This document shows positions 49,991 through 63,280 of a stretch of 64,000 bases of DNA, in pieces (within the stretch, counting starts at the first letter, position 1; each line of letters begins with the position of its first letter). Source of the DNA: Oasisia sp. SBJ-2009. Lineage: Eukaryota > Annelida > Polychaeta > Sabellida > Siboglinidae. The notes under the pieces are model-generated. The model worked only from the letters and a program-made list of their open reading frames with translations. It was not told where the DNA came from and searched no databases. The translations under genes were made by a program, and so were the position numbers. The DNA lies in the NCBI GenBank assembly GCA_964017155.1, contig OZ024861.1:27830060-27894059 (forward strand), written 5' to 3'.

Positions 49991-50825
49991 TACAAGGTGT
50001 GTACCCGGAACACACTTGGAGGATGAACTTGTGGACTTTGAACACACCTGGATCGTGAAGTTGTGGAGCGTCAAAACTGTGTACTTTTAACACACTTTGA
50101 CAGCAAAGTTGTGTACTTGCTGGCAGACTCTGCTGTTGAATGAGATTCCTCATTGGCTTCATTGAATCACTTCTCAGTTGTTTGAAGCTTTGGCTCAATC
50201 AACTGGTCAAGCAGATAGTGAGTGACCACTGTGCAGTGCAGACTGGACTTTTAACCTGAGTGACCGCTTGTGGATTTAGCGGCAGGCGAAGTTTATCTTT
50301 TTACCTGTGGCCTTGTGAAACAGGTGGTTGACTCAGACTGACCTCATCACAAGGACTCAATCCGATCACGCCCACTGCATCCTGGATGTTGTGGTTCTAC
50401 TGTGGAATGTGGACTGACTTAGTCTGGTATCACAGCAGAGACATACGTGATACATGATTCGAGTATGATCGTCAATGTTATAAACGAGTTTCATGATCAG
50501 GTGACGTGTAACTGCATGTCATTCCGACGTCAACAATCACAAATGCTCGCGTCAACGAACAGGATTTGCCTAATCCGATTTTAACTTTGGCCAGGATTGA
50601 CATCATGAAATCACGCCCGTGTTGAGGATGCTTTTAATTATTGATTCATAAATTAACGATGTGAACTTCTGATTCAATCGTCACTATGATTCAACTTTAT
50701 GCAGACTTACGGCTATGTTATTAGATATATTATCTTGTTATCTATGAGACCAAAGTGAGTCACACAACGGACATCGGATACAGATGTATTTTGCAATTGG
50801 AGACAGCTAGGATTGTCGACTTAGA
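49991..50825 (+). promoter_or_regulatory. Region upstream of the 50826 exon; candidate promoter / 5' UTR
   Basis: At 49995-50120 there are about three diverged copies of a 35-40 bp unit (GTG(T/G)AC-TT-AACACAC-T-GA). Further right the sequence is CpG-richer (50.3-50.6 kb). An in-frame TAG six codons before the 50826 ATG closes the upstream frame, so translation should begin there. No core promoter element is certain. Confidence 0.3.
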
Positions 50826-50958
50826 ATGATGAAGTATGATCAGAACGCAGTCTTGACACGTCAGCTTTCGACAATGGGAATCAAACAGAACTTTCTCGAT
50901 GACGATTTGTCAGGATACTCGACAAAGTCGTCGATTGATCTTGACGCCACAGAAACTA
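50826..50958 (+). CDS. ANKRD6-like gene, candidate first coding exon (44 codons, phase 1)
   Basis: ATG-ATG at 50826 follows an in-frame TAG and opens MMKYDQNAVLTRQLSTMGIK, then a short acidic/serine segment (FLDDDLSGYSTKSSIDLD). The exon ends GAA-ACT-A|GTAAGTAG, a near-consensus donor in phase 1. Joined to the acceptor at 58376, the split codon becomes ATG and the frame runs on into the ankyrin exons. Of the candidate first exons, this has the best balance of start context, closed upstream frame and donor, so I favour it as a main start. No domain is visible in it. That it is used is inference from phase and order. Confidence 0.55.
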
Positions 50959-53900
50959 GTAAGTAGCACTTCATGTGTATATAATTTGTGGTGATTCGTA
51001 TAGTTTAGATTACTACGTTGACGGTTGACACCTGTGAGGCAATACCACTGCATGGCTTCTTCGAGTCCGTTTCTTCATCCATTTGCTTTGTCAGCTGTTG
51101 TATATTTATGTGGTCTGTTTGATTGATACCTTGTACATAGAATTAAGGCCTTTGTAGAATTAAGGGCAAAGATATACGTGAGGTGATCTCAAAAATACAG
51201 TGAGTCATGATGATTTGTTATAGTGATTGCGATAACAAATATACATGTTCGTACAAAATGGTTACATGTGCGTTAGGAAATTCGCCAAACAAATGGAACC
51301 ATGGGAAGGTTACACACAGAGTTGACATTATGTCATTATATTGATTGATGTATTTCGGTTATGCACTTTTGGGTGATAGTAATTTTTGATGTTATCTTTA
51401 ATCCATTAGTCTTTGAAAAACTACCCTCTTGCTTATCACATGACAGTTTCCTGCAGTTTCATCTTCTTGGGCAATAACCCCCAGTTGATGCCCCCCTAGC
51501 CACTGTGGTCACTCAGTCACCCCCATTCATCACGCATAAAACAACAGCCCTTTGACATTCCACACCCTTCCAGCAGGGTAGAAACCCCATGGTTTTGGCA
51601 GTTACTTTGAAACTGGAGTGTGTGACTGTTGGGTCAGCCATTGTGGGCTGGATGAGGTGTAAATGGCTTTGGAATGGGGTGCCATTTACCACCCCTTTGT
51701 AGGGTTGTGCAATGTGTTAATGTCAACTGCCCACAGCCAGATTAAATCAGCCTGACTCTGGGGGGGGGGGTATAATGGCACTGGGCTCTGTGACACTGTT
51801 ATGCATAATAATTATCTGTTGACACTGATCTATGTACTTCAGTTAATGAAGATCTCTTCTTGTGTATGGATACTGGATTGCAGACATTGACATAACACAG
51901 TTCTGGTTGAGAAAAACTCAAACAAATTAAAAAAACATGAACAAAAATTGTTTTAACAACCCTTCTAAAATGCACATGGGCAAAGTTTTGAATTTTCACA
52001 TTCGACTGTTGCTCTGCACACAGGTAACCATAATTATTATGATTATGAAGAAGAGTGCTATTAACTTTTGCATTAGCCCAACCATAAACAACTATTTTGT
52101 ATTTGATAGATTCTTCAGAGATTCTTGTTATAATTTGTTTCTGCATTTTATGACCTTTGGTGAACTCTTGCTCTGTGTAATCTTTAACATTAGAAAAATT
52201 GCAATAAGAACAAAAGCTTAACACATAAAAAATAAGAATAATGAAATGTTCACTTGTAAAAAAAACCTGTAATATTCCGATGAAATATTCAGATGAAGGT
52301 TTGTTAAGAGACATTGATCACATTGAAACCTTTTTATTAAAAAATTATGGGCGATAATAAAACGACAACAAAAATAATGTTTATTTCTACACTTTGACAT
52401 GTAAATAAATTTGAGGAATGAATCTTTTTATTTCACAAATAAGGTTAAAAAAAGGTACAATTAAAAAAAATTATATAATATATATGTATAATAAAATCTT
52501 ACATATATGTATAGATATACTTGAAATCATATTTAATATATATATTTGATAAATAACAAAATAAAAAGACATTTAAATAAATAAGATATAGTGTATATAC
52601 AATTTATACATATAGAAGGTATTTATGCTGATGATTATCGTTGATGATTATCTGTTTTAAAACCTTTACTAACTGGTAAATGTTATGAATGTGTGAATTG
52701 TATATTTAACTATATATAAATAACTCTATGTGGTTCCCTATGTGAGGTCCATGTTATGAAAGAGCAGATATGATCATGGCTTATCAATGCCACCATTTCA
52801 TGCCACGATAAAGTATAGCTCCAGGTAATTTTTGTAACTAGTTTGTATATTATGTTTTCATCACGCAAAATTTGACAGCTTGACAGTTGGCCGGAAGTTG
52901 GAAGTGCTCTCTGTCAATAGAGACATTGTTGCATAATTGGAACGGATGTTGGCCCAAAAAGTCCGATTGATTAGATGGTGTTGAAACAATGCTAGACTGT
53001 TGTAAATAGTCCAAATATTACGGTCGTACTGAATGGTTTCATGCCCCCACATTCATACTCTGTGGCTTACTGTACTCAGTAACCCAGAGGTTTTAGATGA
53101 CTTTGTTGTTAATGCAACCATTATTTCTTACTTAAACCTCCTTAGTTTGCTTTGGACTGAATGAAAGCTTCTGCATCTTTCTCTGTTTGTCTTTTTAACT
53201 TCAACCTAGATGGTCTCCATCTTCTTTCATTTATTGTTTTTTTATCTTCAACGATTTTAGAGAGATCTGTTTTTTCATTGATGATTCCTGTCTAAAGGGG
53301 CGGATAATCGTTGTTAGATAACTGACAATTGTTGCAACTCCTCCTTAAGATTGTCTTACATCACTGAATCATATTTGTTGTTGTCTTAAATGAATCAAAA
53401 CAAGAGTTTTTGCTAGATGAGGTAACCAACATCACACATTACAGGAGTAGGAAAATATTGTCTTTTGTTGTGATTTTTGTTTTTTATTAATAAAAATAAA
53501 AACAATCTTAGTTTAACATAAATATCATATAAAATAAAATAAATATACTATTGGAAATAAAATAATGTGTAATCCTGCAAGTTAGCTGGAAACTATGACA
53601 TGCAACAACGACTTTAACTCAGTGTCTTTAATCAGGGTCAATGTCTCTAACCAGGGGTACAGTTAGGATAGTTGTGTCCACTCCCCCCCCCCCCGCCAAT
53701 TACCCCAATTACCACATGTGTGATGATCACACGTTCTGATCACTCCTAGTGTTACTAGTATTTACCAAATGTTTATCACAGATATGTCACTCTTGAGATA
53801 TGTGTCAAATAAACTGTTGTAAATGTTAAAATACATCATGTCACATTCATGTAGTGATTAAGCATTTGCCAAATGATTTTTAGCGTTGTCTTATCTGAGG

Positions 53901-55250
53901 ATCAAACACCTTTGGGCAATACACAGATTTGTTGCCAACGTCAACTTCAGAACATGCGTCCCTCAGGTAGGTTAAGTTTTTTAGTTTAGGCTGTATTGTT
54001 GGTGTCATATCCTACCCTGACCCACTTGTAAAGTGACCCACCCCAGTGATCTGATTCCATCTCAACTCCTGGGGTAGTTTACTAGAGATTATCCCCAGCC
54101 GGAAACGTAGTGCCCTACTTTCTGATGGTATGTGATTGATGAATTGCTCCTTGTTATGATTAAGTCTTCAAAACAACAAATTTGCTTTACTTTTACTTCA
54201 ACGTTTTAAAGTTAGGAATTAATCTTTTACAAAATACAGTGAACCAAGAACTCAAAACGTTATTCTGAACTGTTTAAAGAGATTAGAACTCATTTAAACA
54301 ATGTTTGGGGAATACAATATATTTTTGAATATAGCAACATGTTTTTTAAAGGATTTTTTAATGTGCCATAAATAGAGTCATAAATTAATTGTAATATTAA
54401 ATTTGTTTTATTTTGTAAAAATAATATATTAATTAAATGATACTAGAAAAATTGTACTTTAACTTAGCTGTATTCATTAGCCTGATACTTACTTAGTTAT
54501 TATTGTATGTATATCATGCATATAACAAACTGCTCAGAAGTAAAAAAAAATTGCCAAACCACAAACACCAGATAACCATGTACATTCAAGATTTGGAAAG
54601 GTATTTACAACACATATCTGAAATATAAATTCAAGGAAAGCATTTAAATTCAGTAGAGAGGTTTACATGCATTACAACATCAACAGGAAACAAGTGCTTG
54701 AGAAGCACATTTTCATATTTCTGAGTGACAAGGGACCTCTGAACAAGTGAATAAATCAACCCAATAAAAAGTGTTTACAATATTGCAACTAATCACTGTA
54801 AATGAGTTACATTTAATACTTTTTCAATTTCTCAGGCTTTTGCACTATACTAGAACAATTTAAAATACCGGGTACACAACAAGGTTTTATGTAAGAAATT
54901 TTAAAGTTCAAATATGGTGGAAATATGTGTGAAATGTGCACAATACATCACGTTTCACATAATATTCTATGGACATTTCATATTAACCATCACATACTTA
55001 AGATACGTATGTAACATAAATATTAATTATTTATGAATTTACCCAAAATACCCACCAGAAACTAAATAAACGTGCACACAGTGTTGACTCAAGTTCAGTC
55101 GGTGCCATAAGGCCGCTAGTCACCAGTTTTATCACGACATCATATCTATGTCACATGGCCATGTATTTCTAAATGCATCAACATTTGTTTGTTTGTAAGC
55201 CTCCACAGTTTGGCACACTGTCATCATTGACAATACGATCTGAGTCGCAT
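50959..55250. other. Putative intron sequence
   Basis: AT-rich DNA. A 171-codon minus-strand frame at 51799-52314 has no domain or signals. Poly-G (51760) and poly-C (53683) runs are present. No exon is recognised. Confidence 0.45.
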
Positions 55251-55708
55251 CAGTGCAGTGGCTTCACAGCCAAAGGACGGTCCACAAATTACAGTGATTT
55301 AATATCGTCGCGGTTGACCTGTCGCGTGGCAAGACGCTGGTTTCAGTGAATTCTGCCCTCGGCAAAGATAACAGCACAGTTATGCTCGAAAAGTCACAGT
55401 TCATACACATTTCTAAGGAACCGCTATGAGACGTCACAATATTTGCTTTCAGCGATTGGCCAGTGACTTTCCCCTGCCTACCCGCAGAATCACTCGTCTG
55501 TGAATGCTGACAATTGACGTGTTTCATCGGTCGCGCTCCACTGAATTTGGCAGCGTTCCATTTCAGGTGTGAACGCACGGATTCGCGTGTTACACCCGTT
55601 GTGGCTGCACCGTACCGGCTGCAGGATCGTCTGTTATTTCGTAACGCAGAGTCGTCTGAAACTGACGGTGGTTTAGAAGTTGGAACTGGATGGATCTGTT
55701 GGTCACGC
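55251..55708 (+). promoter_or_regulatory. CpG-rich candidate promoter
   Basis: A sharp rise in GC and CpG against the AT-rich flanks ends at a well-placed ATG (CACGC-ATG-GCC). The minus strand is open here for 148 codons, most likely because of base composition. Confidence 0.4.
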
Positions 55709-55765
55709 ATGGCCGACCCTGATGGGAAGGAGATAGTTTACGAAGTCGTTTACAAAGTGCAGCAG
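55709..55765 (+). CDS. Candidate alternative first coding exon (19 codons, phase 0)
   Basis: ATG at 55709 in good context opens MADPDGKEIVYEVVYKVQQ and meets CAGCAG|GTGTGT, an acceptable donor. The frame is also open upstream to an ATG at 55514, so a longer N-terminus is possible. Phase 0 does not fit the 58376 exon, where it would read TGA. It does fit the ankyrin exon at 59161 exactly, which would skip the N-terminal cap. The CpG-rich setting supports a promoter here. Confidence 0.4.
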
Positions 55766-58375
55766 GTGTGTGCGTGATAAGTGTGGACAAACAACACTTA
55801 ACCTGTTGTGGAGAGACTTGACAAAGGAACGCTGTTTATTTCGCTGTGTAACAGGATGTTTGGATAGCTCGAGGAGTCAGGCGACTAGGTAGGTTTTGTA
55901 TTCGTACACTCTAGGAGTTGGGTCTGTTTTATTTAGCTGCTTAGATTATTATATACCTACAAGATGTACATGTTTTGCCACATTTTGCCTGGTTGATAAT
56001 GGTAGAACATTTGGGTGTTTATTCGTCACAGCAATCAGACTGTAAAAGCATGCACACAAGAAAATGTTGTGCATTTTATTTCCTTGCGTGGTGACTGGTT
56101 AGACTGTACTATTGAATTTGATGATTTCGGAGAATATGAGTAACAGTTCTTTAGGACAGATTGAGAAGATGACGTGACAAGTTCAGTTGATATTAGCTTC
56201 TATCCCCCTTCTCAAGTCCCTGCCTTTGTGTAGGTTTCAATGGGACTTGTCCATGCCCCACTTCATCAGAGGGACTTAAACATCAGAGGGACTTAAACAC
56301 TAGTAGTCGAATGCCCTGTGCACAATGACGAAGGGTGTGTGGCTATGACGACAGCATCTTCTCTCTGTGGTAACGTGTAATCACGACATGGTTTATATTT
56401 CAGGTTTAGTTTGTCTGAGCCTTTGTGGTGACAGAAACCCCACACCTGTTTCTGTGCTTAGCTAGTCCATAACGCCACGCGTAGATGTTGTCCTGCTGTT
56501 TTCATCCGCGGAAGTTTCTTTATTTCGTCTCTGCCTGTCTGGTAGGAAGCACCGTCTGGTAGGGCGGGTGGAAGGTATTTGTGACAGATGGCTTGCTTGT
56601 CATTGTCCGGGCTTCAGTTGTCACTTACTTGCAAGTCAGGGTGCTAAATTATGACAAATGTTGGACGTTGAGATTTCTCAGCTGTCCCTGCAAGTATGTG
56701 TTGACAGAAAACATTTGAAGATTTATCTTTTTTACTGTTCACATGTTTACGATTGACATTTCATGCTGGTCACAAGATCAATCACTGAGATAGTTTTGAT
56801 GTGCTATTCAGTTGGGGATACTAAGTATTTTGTTTCCATAATTATGTATGTGTATAGTTTTAAAATTGTGTTGTTGGTGGATGAGAACAACTAACGGTTA
56901 TCACATTGTGAACTATCAAACTAATCTGGATTCTAACCTTCACTGGTGCTGGTTGAAAGCTTTGTTAATTTGACTCGTCAGATTGCCTGATTAGTTCACT
57001 TAGTTACATTGGGGGATAACTGGTTGTAGACAGTGGTGTATATTAATTATTAATGAGCAAGTTGTCTTTGTACAGTGAGTACAGCATTGCTGAATTCTTC
57101 TTATAGAACTAGAATTGTGTTTTAAAGAATTGGACAGATAGAGGTTGAATAGAGGTACTTTTTGATCCGTCTTAGTAACATCAAGACAGAAAACAATGCT
57201 TCTGAGTTGGTGTTAGTGTAGTAGACAGGCTGTGCTCGTATCCAGAACACTCAGGATGACACCACTCAAACACTGGCATATGGTTCCTAACTAACCGTAC
57301 ACTCAGCTGTATGGTGTGAATTGTGTTATGGATTATGTCCATATTATTCTAGGTTATGTTGACAGTGTTGCACATGATTTATGCTGAGCTCATATACTGT
57401 TGGAATAAAGTAAAACGCCAAATAAATTAAAACACAAGCATGGGTTAATATTTGTAGTTTTACTTTATAATGGCCAATTGTAACATGTCAACACTCGACA
57501 GCTTTATCAGAGACACCTCATTTATAGGCAGGTTTTATTTTATTTGACATTTGTCAGTTGGGAAAGAAGTTTGTAATTCAAACATCTTCGTACATAGTTT
57601 CCATTGCATCAGGGCTTGTTCGCATACAGCTGTTTTGGCAAGTTGATTTACTGTTCTTTTATAACAACAGTCTGGCACAATAGGCTGTCTGTGGTACATT
57701 ATAAATGGAGTGATCTCATGGTTGTTGAATAGACGTTCATGATAAATAATATTAAGACCCTGGGAAGTGGAATTGACATCTGTTATAACTAGCAAAGCAG
57801 CAACTAACATAGATCATAGTATTGTACAAAGATTGTTTTATCATAGAATGTTACGACGAATCCAAATTTCCATTGTCCAAATAACTCTGAATAAATCAGT
57901 TTTAAACCCAGTTTGATGATATAACATTATAAAAACAGACAACACAGGTACCTGGTACTAGTGTTTGCCGTCAACACTATGATAAAATGTACTTCTAGTT
58001 TATTAAAATATATTAGTTAACCAGTTTGCATAGGACTGGCTTAGATTATAATATCCTACAGAACTTAACCTGCATGAAGAGCCAATGATAGTGACAAAAT
58101 CTGTTTGTAATTATTTAGACATAGTTGACATTGACAGAATATGATTCAAATTTTACACTGCTTGTCTTGTAGTTTTGTTAGAAACACTGATAATAATAAA
58201 TCAATGTACATTTTTAGATCCATTACACATTTTTGTGTCTGTTTATTTCAACAAATAAACATTTTAGGAATCCTGAGTGGCTTTGTTAAAAACACAACGA
58301 GTGGATCACTGCAATAATAACAATGCAACACATGTGTTTGGATAAAGATGTCTAAGTGTAGCTGTCTGTTCACAG
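55766..58375. other. Putative intron with a worn SINE copy (about 56880-57150)
   Basis: At about 56990-57140, AGTTCACTTAGTTACATTGGGGGATAACTGGTTGTAGACAGTGG...TGCTGAATTCTTCTTATAGAAC follows the core/tail order of the 22.9-kb SINE with many changes. No exon is seen. Confidence 0.5.
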
Positions 58376-58509
58376 TGACCATGGCCACAGACATGTCTGC
58401 TTTCGGGGGCTGCCAGCCCGCTGACCGCTTGCGACTGGCGTCCAGCAAAGGACAGATGGACAAGGTCAAGGAACTGGTCTTAGCCGGGACGTCCTTCCAA
58501 CCAGACAAG
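58376..58509 (+). CDS. ANKRD6: ANKRD6-like exon: N-terminal cap of the ankyrin domain
   Basis: The acceptor CTGTCTGTTCACAG ends at 58375; the exon reads TG-ACC-ATG-GCC... and ends CCA-GAC-AAG|GTTAGT at 58509, phase 0. It needs one base from upstream (phase 1), and also holds its own ATG at 58381. The peptide ADRLRLASSKGQMDKVKELV is the second half of a cap ankyrin repeat. It resembles the start of the ANKRD6/Diversin ankyrin domain (a D-R-L...A...KGQ pattern, from memory of the family). Diversin is a cytoplasmic scaffold binding Dishevelled, casein kinase I and axin in Wnt/planar-polarity signalling. The ANKRD6 assignment rests on three ankyrin exons only; another ankyrin-repeat protein is possible. 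Confidence 0.75.
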
Positions 58510-58651
58510 GTTAGTGTTGTTTGTAAATAATAGTAGAGTCACGCGAAACATGACAATAAAGAGTAACACAGTTTGTCCAGTAACAGGAAGAGAGTAACAG
58601 TTGGTTGCGAAATAAATAGCAAAAAAACATAATTCATTTTGCTACATAGTG

Positions 58652-59024
58652 TAGGGTCCGTACGGGGCCTTGAAAGTCTAGAAAAGCCTGGAATTTGATT
58701 GAACCAAATTCAAGGCCTTGAAATCCTTGACATTTCAAAGTAGTCTTGAAAAGTCTTGAATTTAATTGTGATCAATAAAATATTGTTTTGACTCAATTGT
58801 TGTGACGAATAACAACCAGAAATGCCTATGCACAAGAATAACTTGTGTTCACATTGGGCGATGGTCATTTCATTGTGGTTGGCGCCATTGTTTTCTTAGT
58901 TGAGTAAAAAAATTAATGTTAACTTAATTTACTGAGCTTAAAAGTACATAAGTTGTTTTTCAAATAGCCTTGAAAAGTCTTGAATAGCCTTGAATTTCAA
59001 ATATCAAGGTGTGTACGGACCCTG
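58652..59024. mobile_element. hAT-like MITE in intron, 373 bp
   Basis: It starts TAGGGTCCGTACGGGGCCTTGAAAGT and ends with the inverted form ACCTTGATATTTG (complement) ... GTACGGACCCTG. CCTTGAA motifs are repeated inside both ends. The flanks ACATAGTG and ATAGTAGG may be a worn 8-bp duplication (shared ATAGT). It has no coding capacity. Confidence 0.75.
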
Positions 59025-59160
59025 ATAGTAGGGTAAAAGAATACCATACATTTATTAGGAATATAACATACTTATGGATGCTTTACGTGACCAAATTTAG
59101 TGATGCTATATGTGGCCATATTCATTGATGCTGTATGTGGCTATTTTACTGACATTGCAG

Positions 59161-59259
59161 GAAGGTCGAACAGCTATCCACTATGCCGCCGTGAATGGTT
59201 ACGCCAACATAGTGAGCCTCCTGGCGGCAGAAGGGTGCGATATCGACAGTCAAGACAAC
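59161..59259 (+). CDS. ANKRD6: ANKRD6-like exon: one complete ankyrin repeat
   Basis: The acceptor TGACATTGCAG ends at 59160 and the donor AAC|GTAAGT starts at 59260. The exon is 99 bp, exactly 33 codons, phase 0 at both ends: the classic one-repeat-per-exon layout. It encodes EGRTAIHYAAVNGYANIVSL followed by LAAEGCDIDSQDN. The G-R-T-x-[IL]-H-x-AA start, G-Y/H-x-x-[IV]-V helix and GCDID-x-QD end follow the ankyrin consensus and match the second repeat of ANKRD6 well. Because it is symmetrical it can be skipped or joined to any phase-0 upstream exon. Confidence 0.93.
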
Positions 59260-60164
59260 GTAAGTGTAACTAGGATTGCATTCAACTCTCCCCAAGTCAC
59301 ATGTCTGTCATGTGACATATCGTAGTAACATGTCTGTTTTAACCTTAACTAATAAAGGCTTGGTGCAAAGCTTTGCAAACGGCCATTCCATCATCATATA
59401 TTTTGTTGATTTAAAAAATAAAAATTCTGTATGACAAAAAAGACCATTTTTTTTAGCTATATTTATGAGTGTATGTGTGATCATGCTGCCTTAATAATAT
59501 AATTCAAATTTATTACTATTTATAAAATATTGGCAAAATCTAAATTTAAAGTGCATAATTGGTATAATGATGTAGGGAAACAGCGTGATATAGAATTATC
59601 ACTTGTTTAAATATTAACATAAATGTGCAGGATGCATAAAATAATTAATAAATTAATTGATAACATGTGCACTAACATAGTAATAATGATAATACTTTTA
59701 AAGACACAGTGTGTCTTGACGTGACTACTGACTAGTTAGAATACGTGTATAGAAAGCATCCACCAAGTTAGACATACAAGTAAGACTTTAATTCACATAG
59801 AAACCTGACTTGAAACCACCCGTTTTAGTGTCACACATTTACCACACAAGCAGTTTTTGTGTACAGATCATAACTTGATCTTGAATGTCACGTTTGGTCT
59901 TTATACTGTGTGTGAGTAATACCTGTTCACACTTTGCAGAGGCTCTAGGCAGTAACTCAAGTAATTGTCTTCATGTGTTTGTGGTGTGTGGGTGGGTGGG
60001 TGGGTGGGGGGTGTTATCTCAACAAAACAAGGCTTTTTCTGGAACCCTCTCCAGTGGACAATGGTCAAGAACACACCCTGGGGCCTGAGCCAGGCATGTT
60101 TCTTGAAATTAAGTCATTTTTCTATCACTTGGCTGTATCTAGACATCTTTTCCCACGGTCGGTA

Positions 60165-60325
60165 AATTTTTTGGTTCTATGCTCCCTGTTTATGATTACA
60201 ATAAATGCTTTTATTTGTTATGCCTCTGAGCTTGAATTTTAAAGGATATAGTCACATTTTAAAGGACATAGTCACATTTTAAAGGATATATTCGCTGTAG
60301 AAATGTTACAATTATTATTATTATT
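60165..60325 (+). repeat. Interspersed repeat B, copy 2
   Basis: TTATGATTACAATAAATGCTTTTATTTGTTATGCCTCTGAGCTTGAATTTTAAAGGATATA with an (ATT)n tail pairs with 39455-39575. Confidence 0.6.
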
Positions 60326-60883
60326 CACAATGACCTTCAGCAATTTCCAAGTTTAGGTATATTAATAATTTTTCTCTCAAATGTCTTGCAAGCTGTAACA
60401 TAAGTATACGCACACTTTCCATAGTTGCTTATTCTAACAAGTTGTGATATTTGGCAACAATGTTAAACCAACATTGTGTAGAGGTATTTTGGATGAACTC
60501 TTTGGATCCTACAGGATTGAATGTTATGATGAGAAACAATGTGCTGAATGAATTGCTTCAGCTTTAAACATCAGTAACATTTGAAGAAAACTGGTTATAT
60601 TTTGAATGGTTTATTGAAATTAAGAAGTAATTTATTCCTCTGCTCAGTAACCAGTTATATTTGGAGCAGTGTTTTCTAATTAAACAGGTGATTGTAAGAC
60701 GGACAACTTGATTCAGTAAACACACTTGCCCACTTGGATAAGTTGGGTGATGTGAATATATTAAAACATAAGAGTTGATATTATATACAACATTATTTAC
60801 AATACACATGATTCAACTATGTGGTGTTAATATTATGCTATTTATAAGCTAAACTGATTCTGGGCCTAAGTGATTTATATCTA

Positions 60884-60885
<2 letters not shown>

Positions 60886-60925
<40 letters not shown>

Positions 60926-61004
60926 CATATATTATATACATATATATATATATACTTGTATATATATACATATATATATATATACTTGTATATATATATA
61001 CTTT

Positions 61005-61057
<53 letters not shown>

Positions 61058-61065
61058 TTATAATT
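60886..61065. repeat. (AT)n-rich microsatellite
   Basis: TA tracts with repeated TATACTTGTATATATA and TACATATA variants. Confidence 0.96.
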
Positions 61066-62937
61066 CAGTAAATGTAATTAGTGACAAAAAGTTCAGGCTT
61101 CACATAATTAGGTATTTACCATCATTAGTTTGTAGTGCTGATCCAAATATCAATTACATGTGATAAACCAAGATCCTTTCATCTCGTGTTAACTTATCAC
61201 TTGTAATTACTGACGCCATTCTTTGGTAAAACAACATAGAGCTATGATCCAGGGTTGTTTCATTGGTGTTCATCTCTGCACACCCCTGTTTCTATTCATG
61301 TGTTTATGTCAATGACACACCAAATATATAATCATTGTAATTAGTGACCAAAAAATGGTGTAATTAGGATTGAAAGATTTAGCCACACTCGTTTCAGTGC
61401 GTGAACATAAACCACAGATTCGTGACGAGTCCTTATCTTGCACGAAAATTACATTGAAGTGACACTAAATTACGGAAGTCAAGTCTCGTGTATGATATAT
61501 ATCTGACATTCAATCATTTGTGACTACAAGCTCATCAATCATGTAATTAGTGATATGTGATTAATTTCATTAGCGTTGACAGGAGCTCCATACGCCAGCG
61601 ATTTGAGATAAATCTACATTCATTCATGACTACTCATCTTTCGTGAAAATTACATTTAAATTACCCACTGAAATGACATACGCCAGCTCAGTTTGCAGAT
61701 TAATGATATTCAGACATTACTGTTGTCCATAAATTTGACACGTCTATACAAACTAGTATGAAGGCTGTTTGCTGCATTAACGTAGTAAATTATAAAAAAT
61801 GTCCCCGTAAAATGCTACTGTTTCCATTACAAAAGTTGATTACAGTTTACAAGACACATGTGTGAACATGTACGTTTGCTTAATATTGTCATAAATGTTC
61901 ATGTCCATGATATTTTATCACTAGTGCCAAGGAAGGGGATTCGCCTAATACTCTATTAATTATTATTATTATTTATTTATAAATTTTGTATAGAGTTCCA
62001 TACATGTTTTAAAATAATAACTGCACATTTATTTGTTATCAATTTCAATCAAAGTATGGCCAATACATGTTCTGAAACAGACACAGTATTTAACATATCT
62101 ATTGATAGAACTGTGTTATATATTTATTGAAACAATAGAACTTTTCTGTCAAATACGTTCCGACATCAGTATTTAAGTTGCTATGGAGCAAATTACGTCT
62201 AGTCACACCTGGGGCTCAGCCAAATTGCTTCGTTTACGATAAACGGGGACAAAGGATGAAGGTATTCGACTAGTGATCACCGTCATCGTCTCCACGCCAC
62301 CATGTTTACCAACTGGAAATTAATTTGAAATTAATGTGACATTTTTAGGTGGATACAAAGAGGGTAATTTCAATAATATTGACACAGTTAGGAACGCATG
62401 CAGATGACGTGTTTACACACCAGCGTGTTGGGTGAAGCCGGGTTGAATATGGCTGAACTATTACTGAAGTGGTCAAACAGAAGGCATTGTTAGTGTCTGG
62501 CTGGGAGACAGATTAGGGCTAGCATCTTATGGGAGTGGTATTTATGCTTTGTTATTTTAAGCATTTATAAATTTATGTGTTATGCTGTTCCTCCTACGGA
62601 GTTTATATCCGAGATGCCAAACTTTGACCCCCATGTGGATGTGTAACGAATTCTGTGCAAATTTTGGTACCAATCCAACTGGAATTGTTTTGTTTGATAT
62701 CATAAACTTTATAATAAATGTATGATTATGGTATTTGTCATTCTGCTAAGCACAGATTAGATGTTGATCATAAATCTATCTTAGCTGAATGAAATGAGTT
62801 TTATAAAGGAACTACCTGACACAAGACAGAATAGTTGTGATGTACATGTTCACATAGATGTATTTAAATGTGTACATGTGTGTCAGAGTGCTCATGCACC
62901 CATGTGCATGCACACACACATGACATACATGAAAGTA

Positions 62938-62959
62938 TGCACGCATGCATGCATGCATG

Positions 62960-63013
<54 letters not shown>

Positions 63014-63039
63014 AACTCTCACACACAAACAAACACACC

Positions 63040-63109
<70 letters not shown>

Positions 63110-63180
63110 ACACACCACACACACACCACACACCACACACCACACACACCACACACACCACACACACCACACACACCACA

Positions 63181-63211
<31 letters not shown>

Positions 63212-63230
63212 CACCACACACACACACACA

Positions 63231-63280
<50 letters not shown>

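Noticed and set aside
51799..52314. 171-codon minus-strand frame
   Set aside because: AT-driven composition (many I, F, N, K), no recognisable motif. A decayed element cannot be excluded but nothing supports it.
55264..55710. 148-codon minus-strand frame over the CpG-rich segment
   Set aside because: Better explained as a promoter/first-exon region of the plus strand; the minus product has no recognisable feature.
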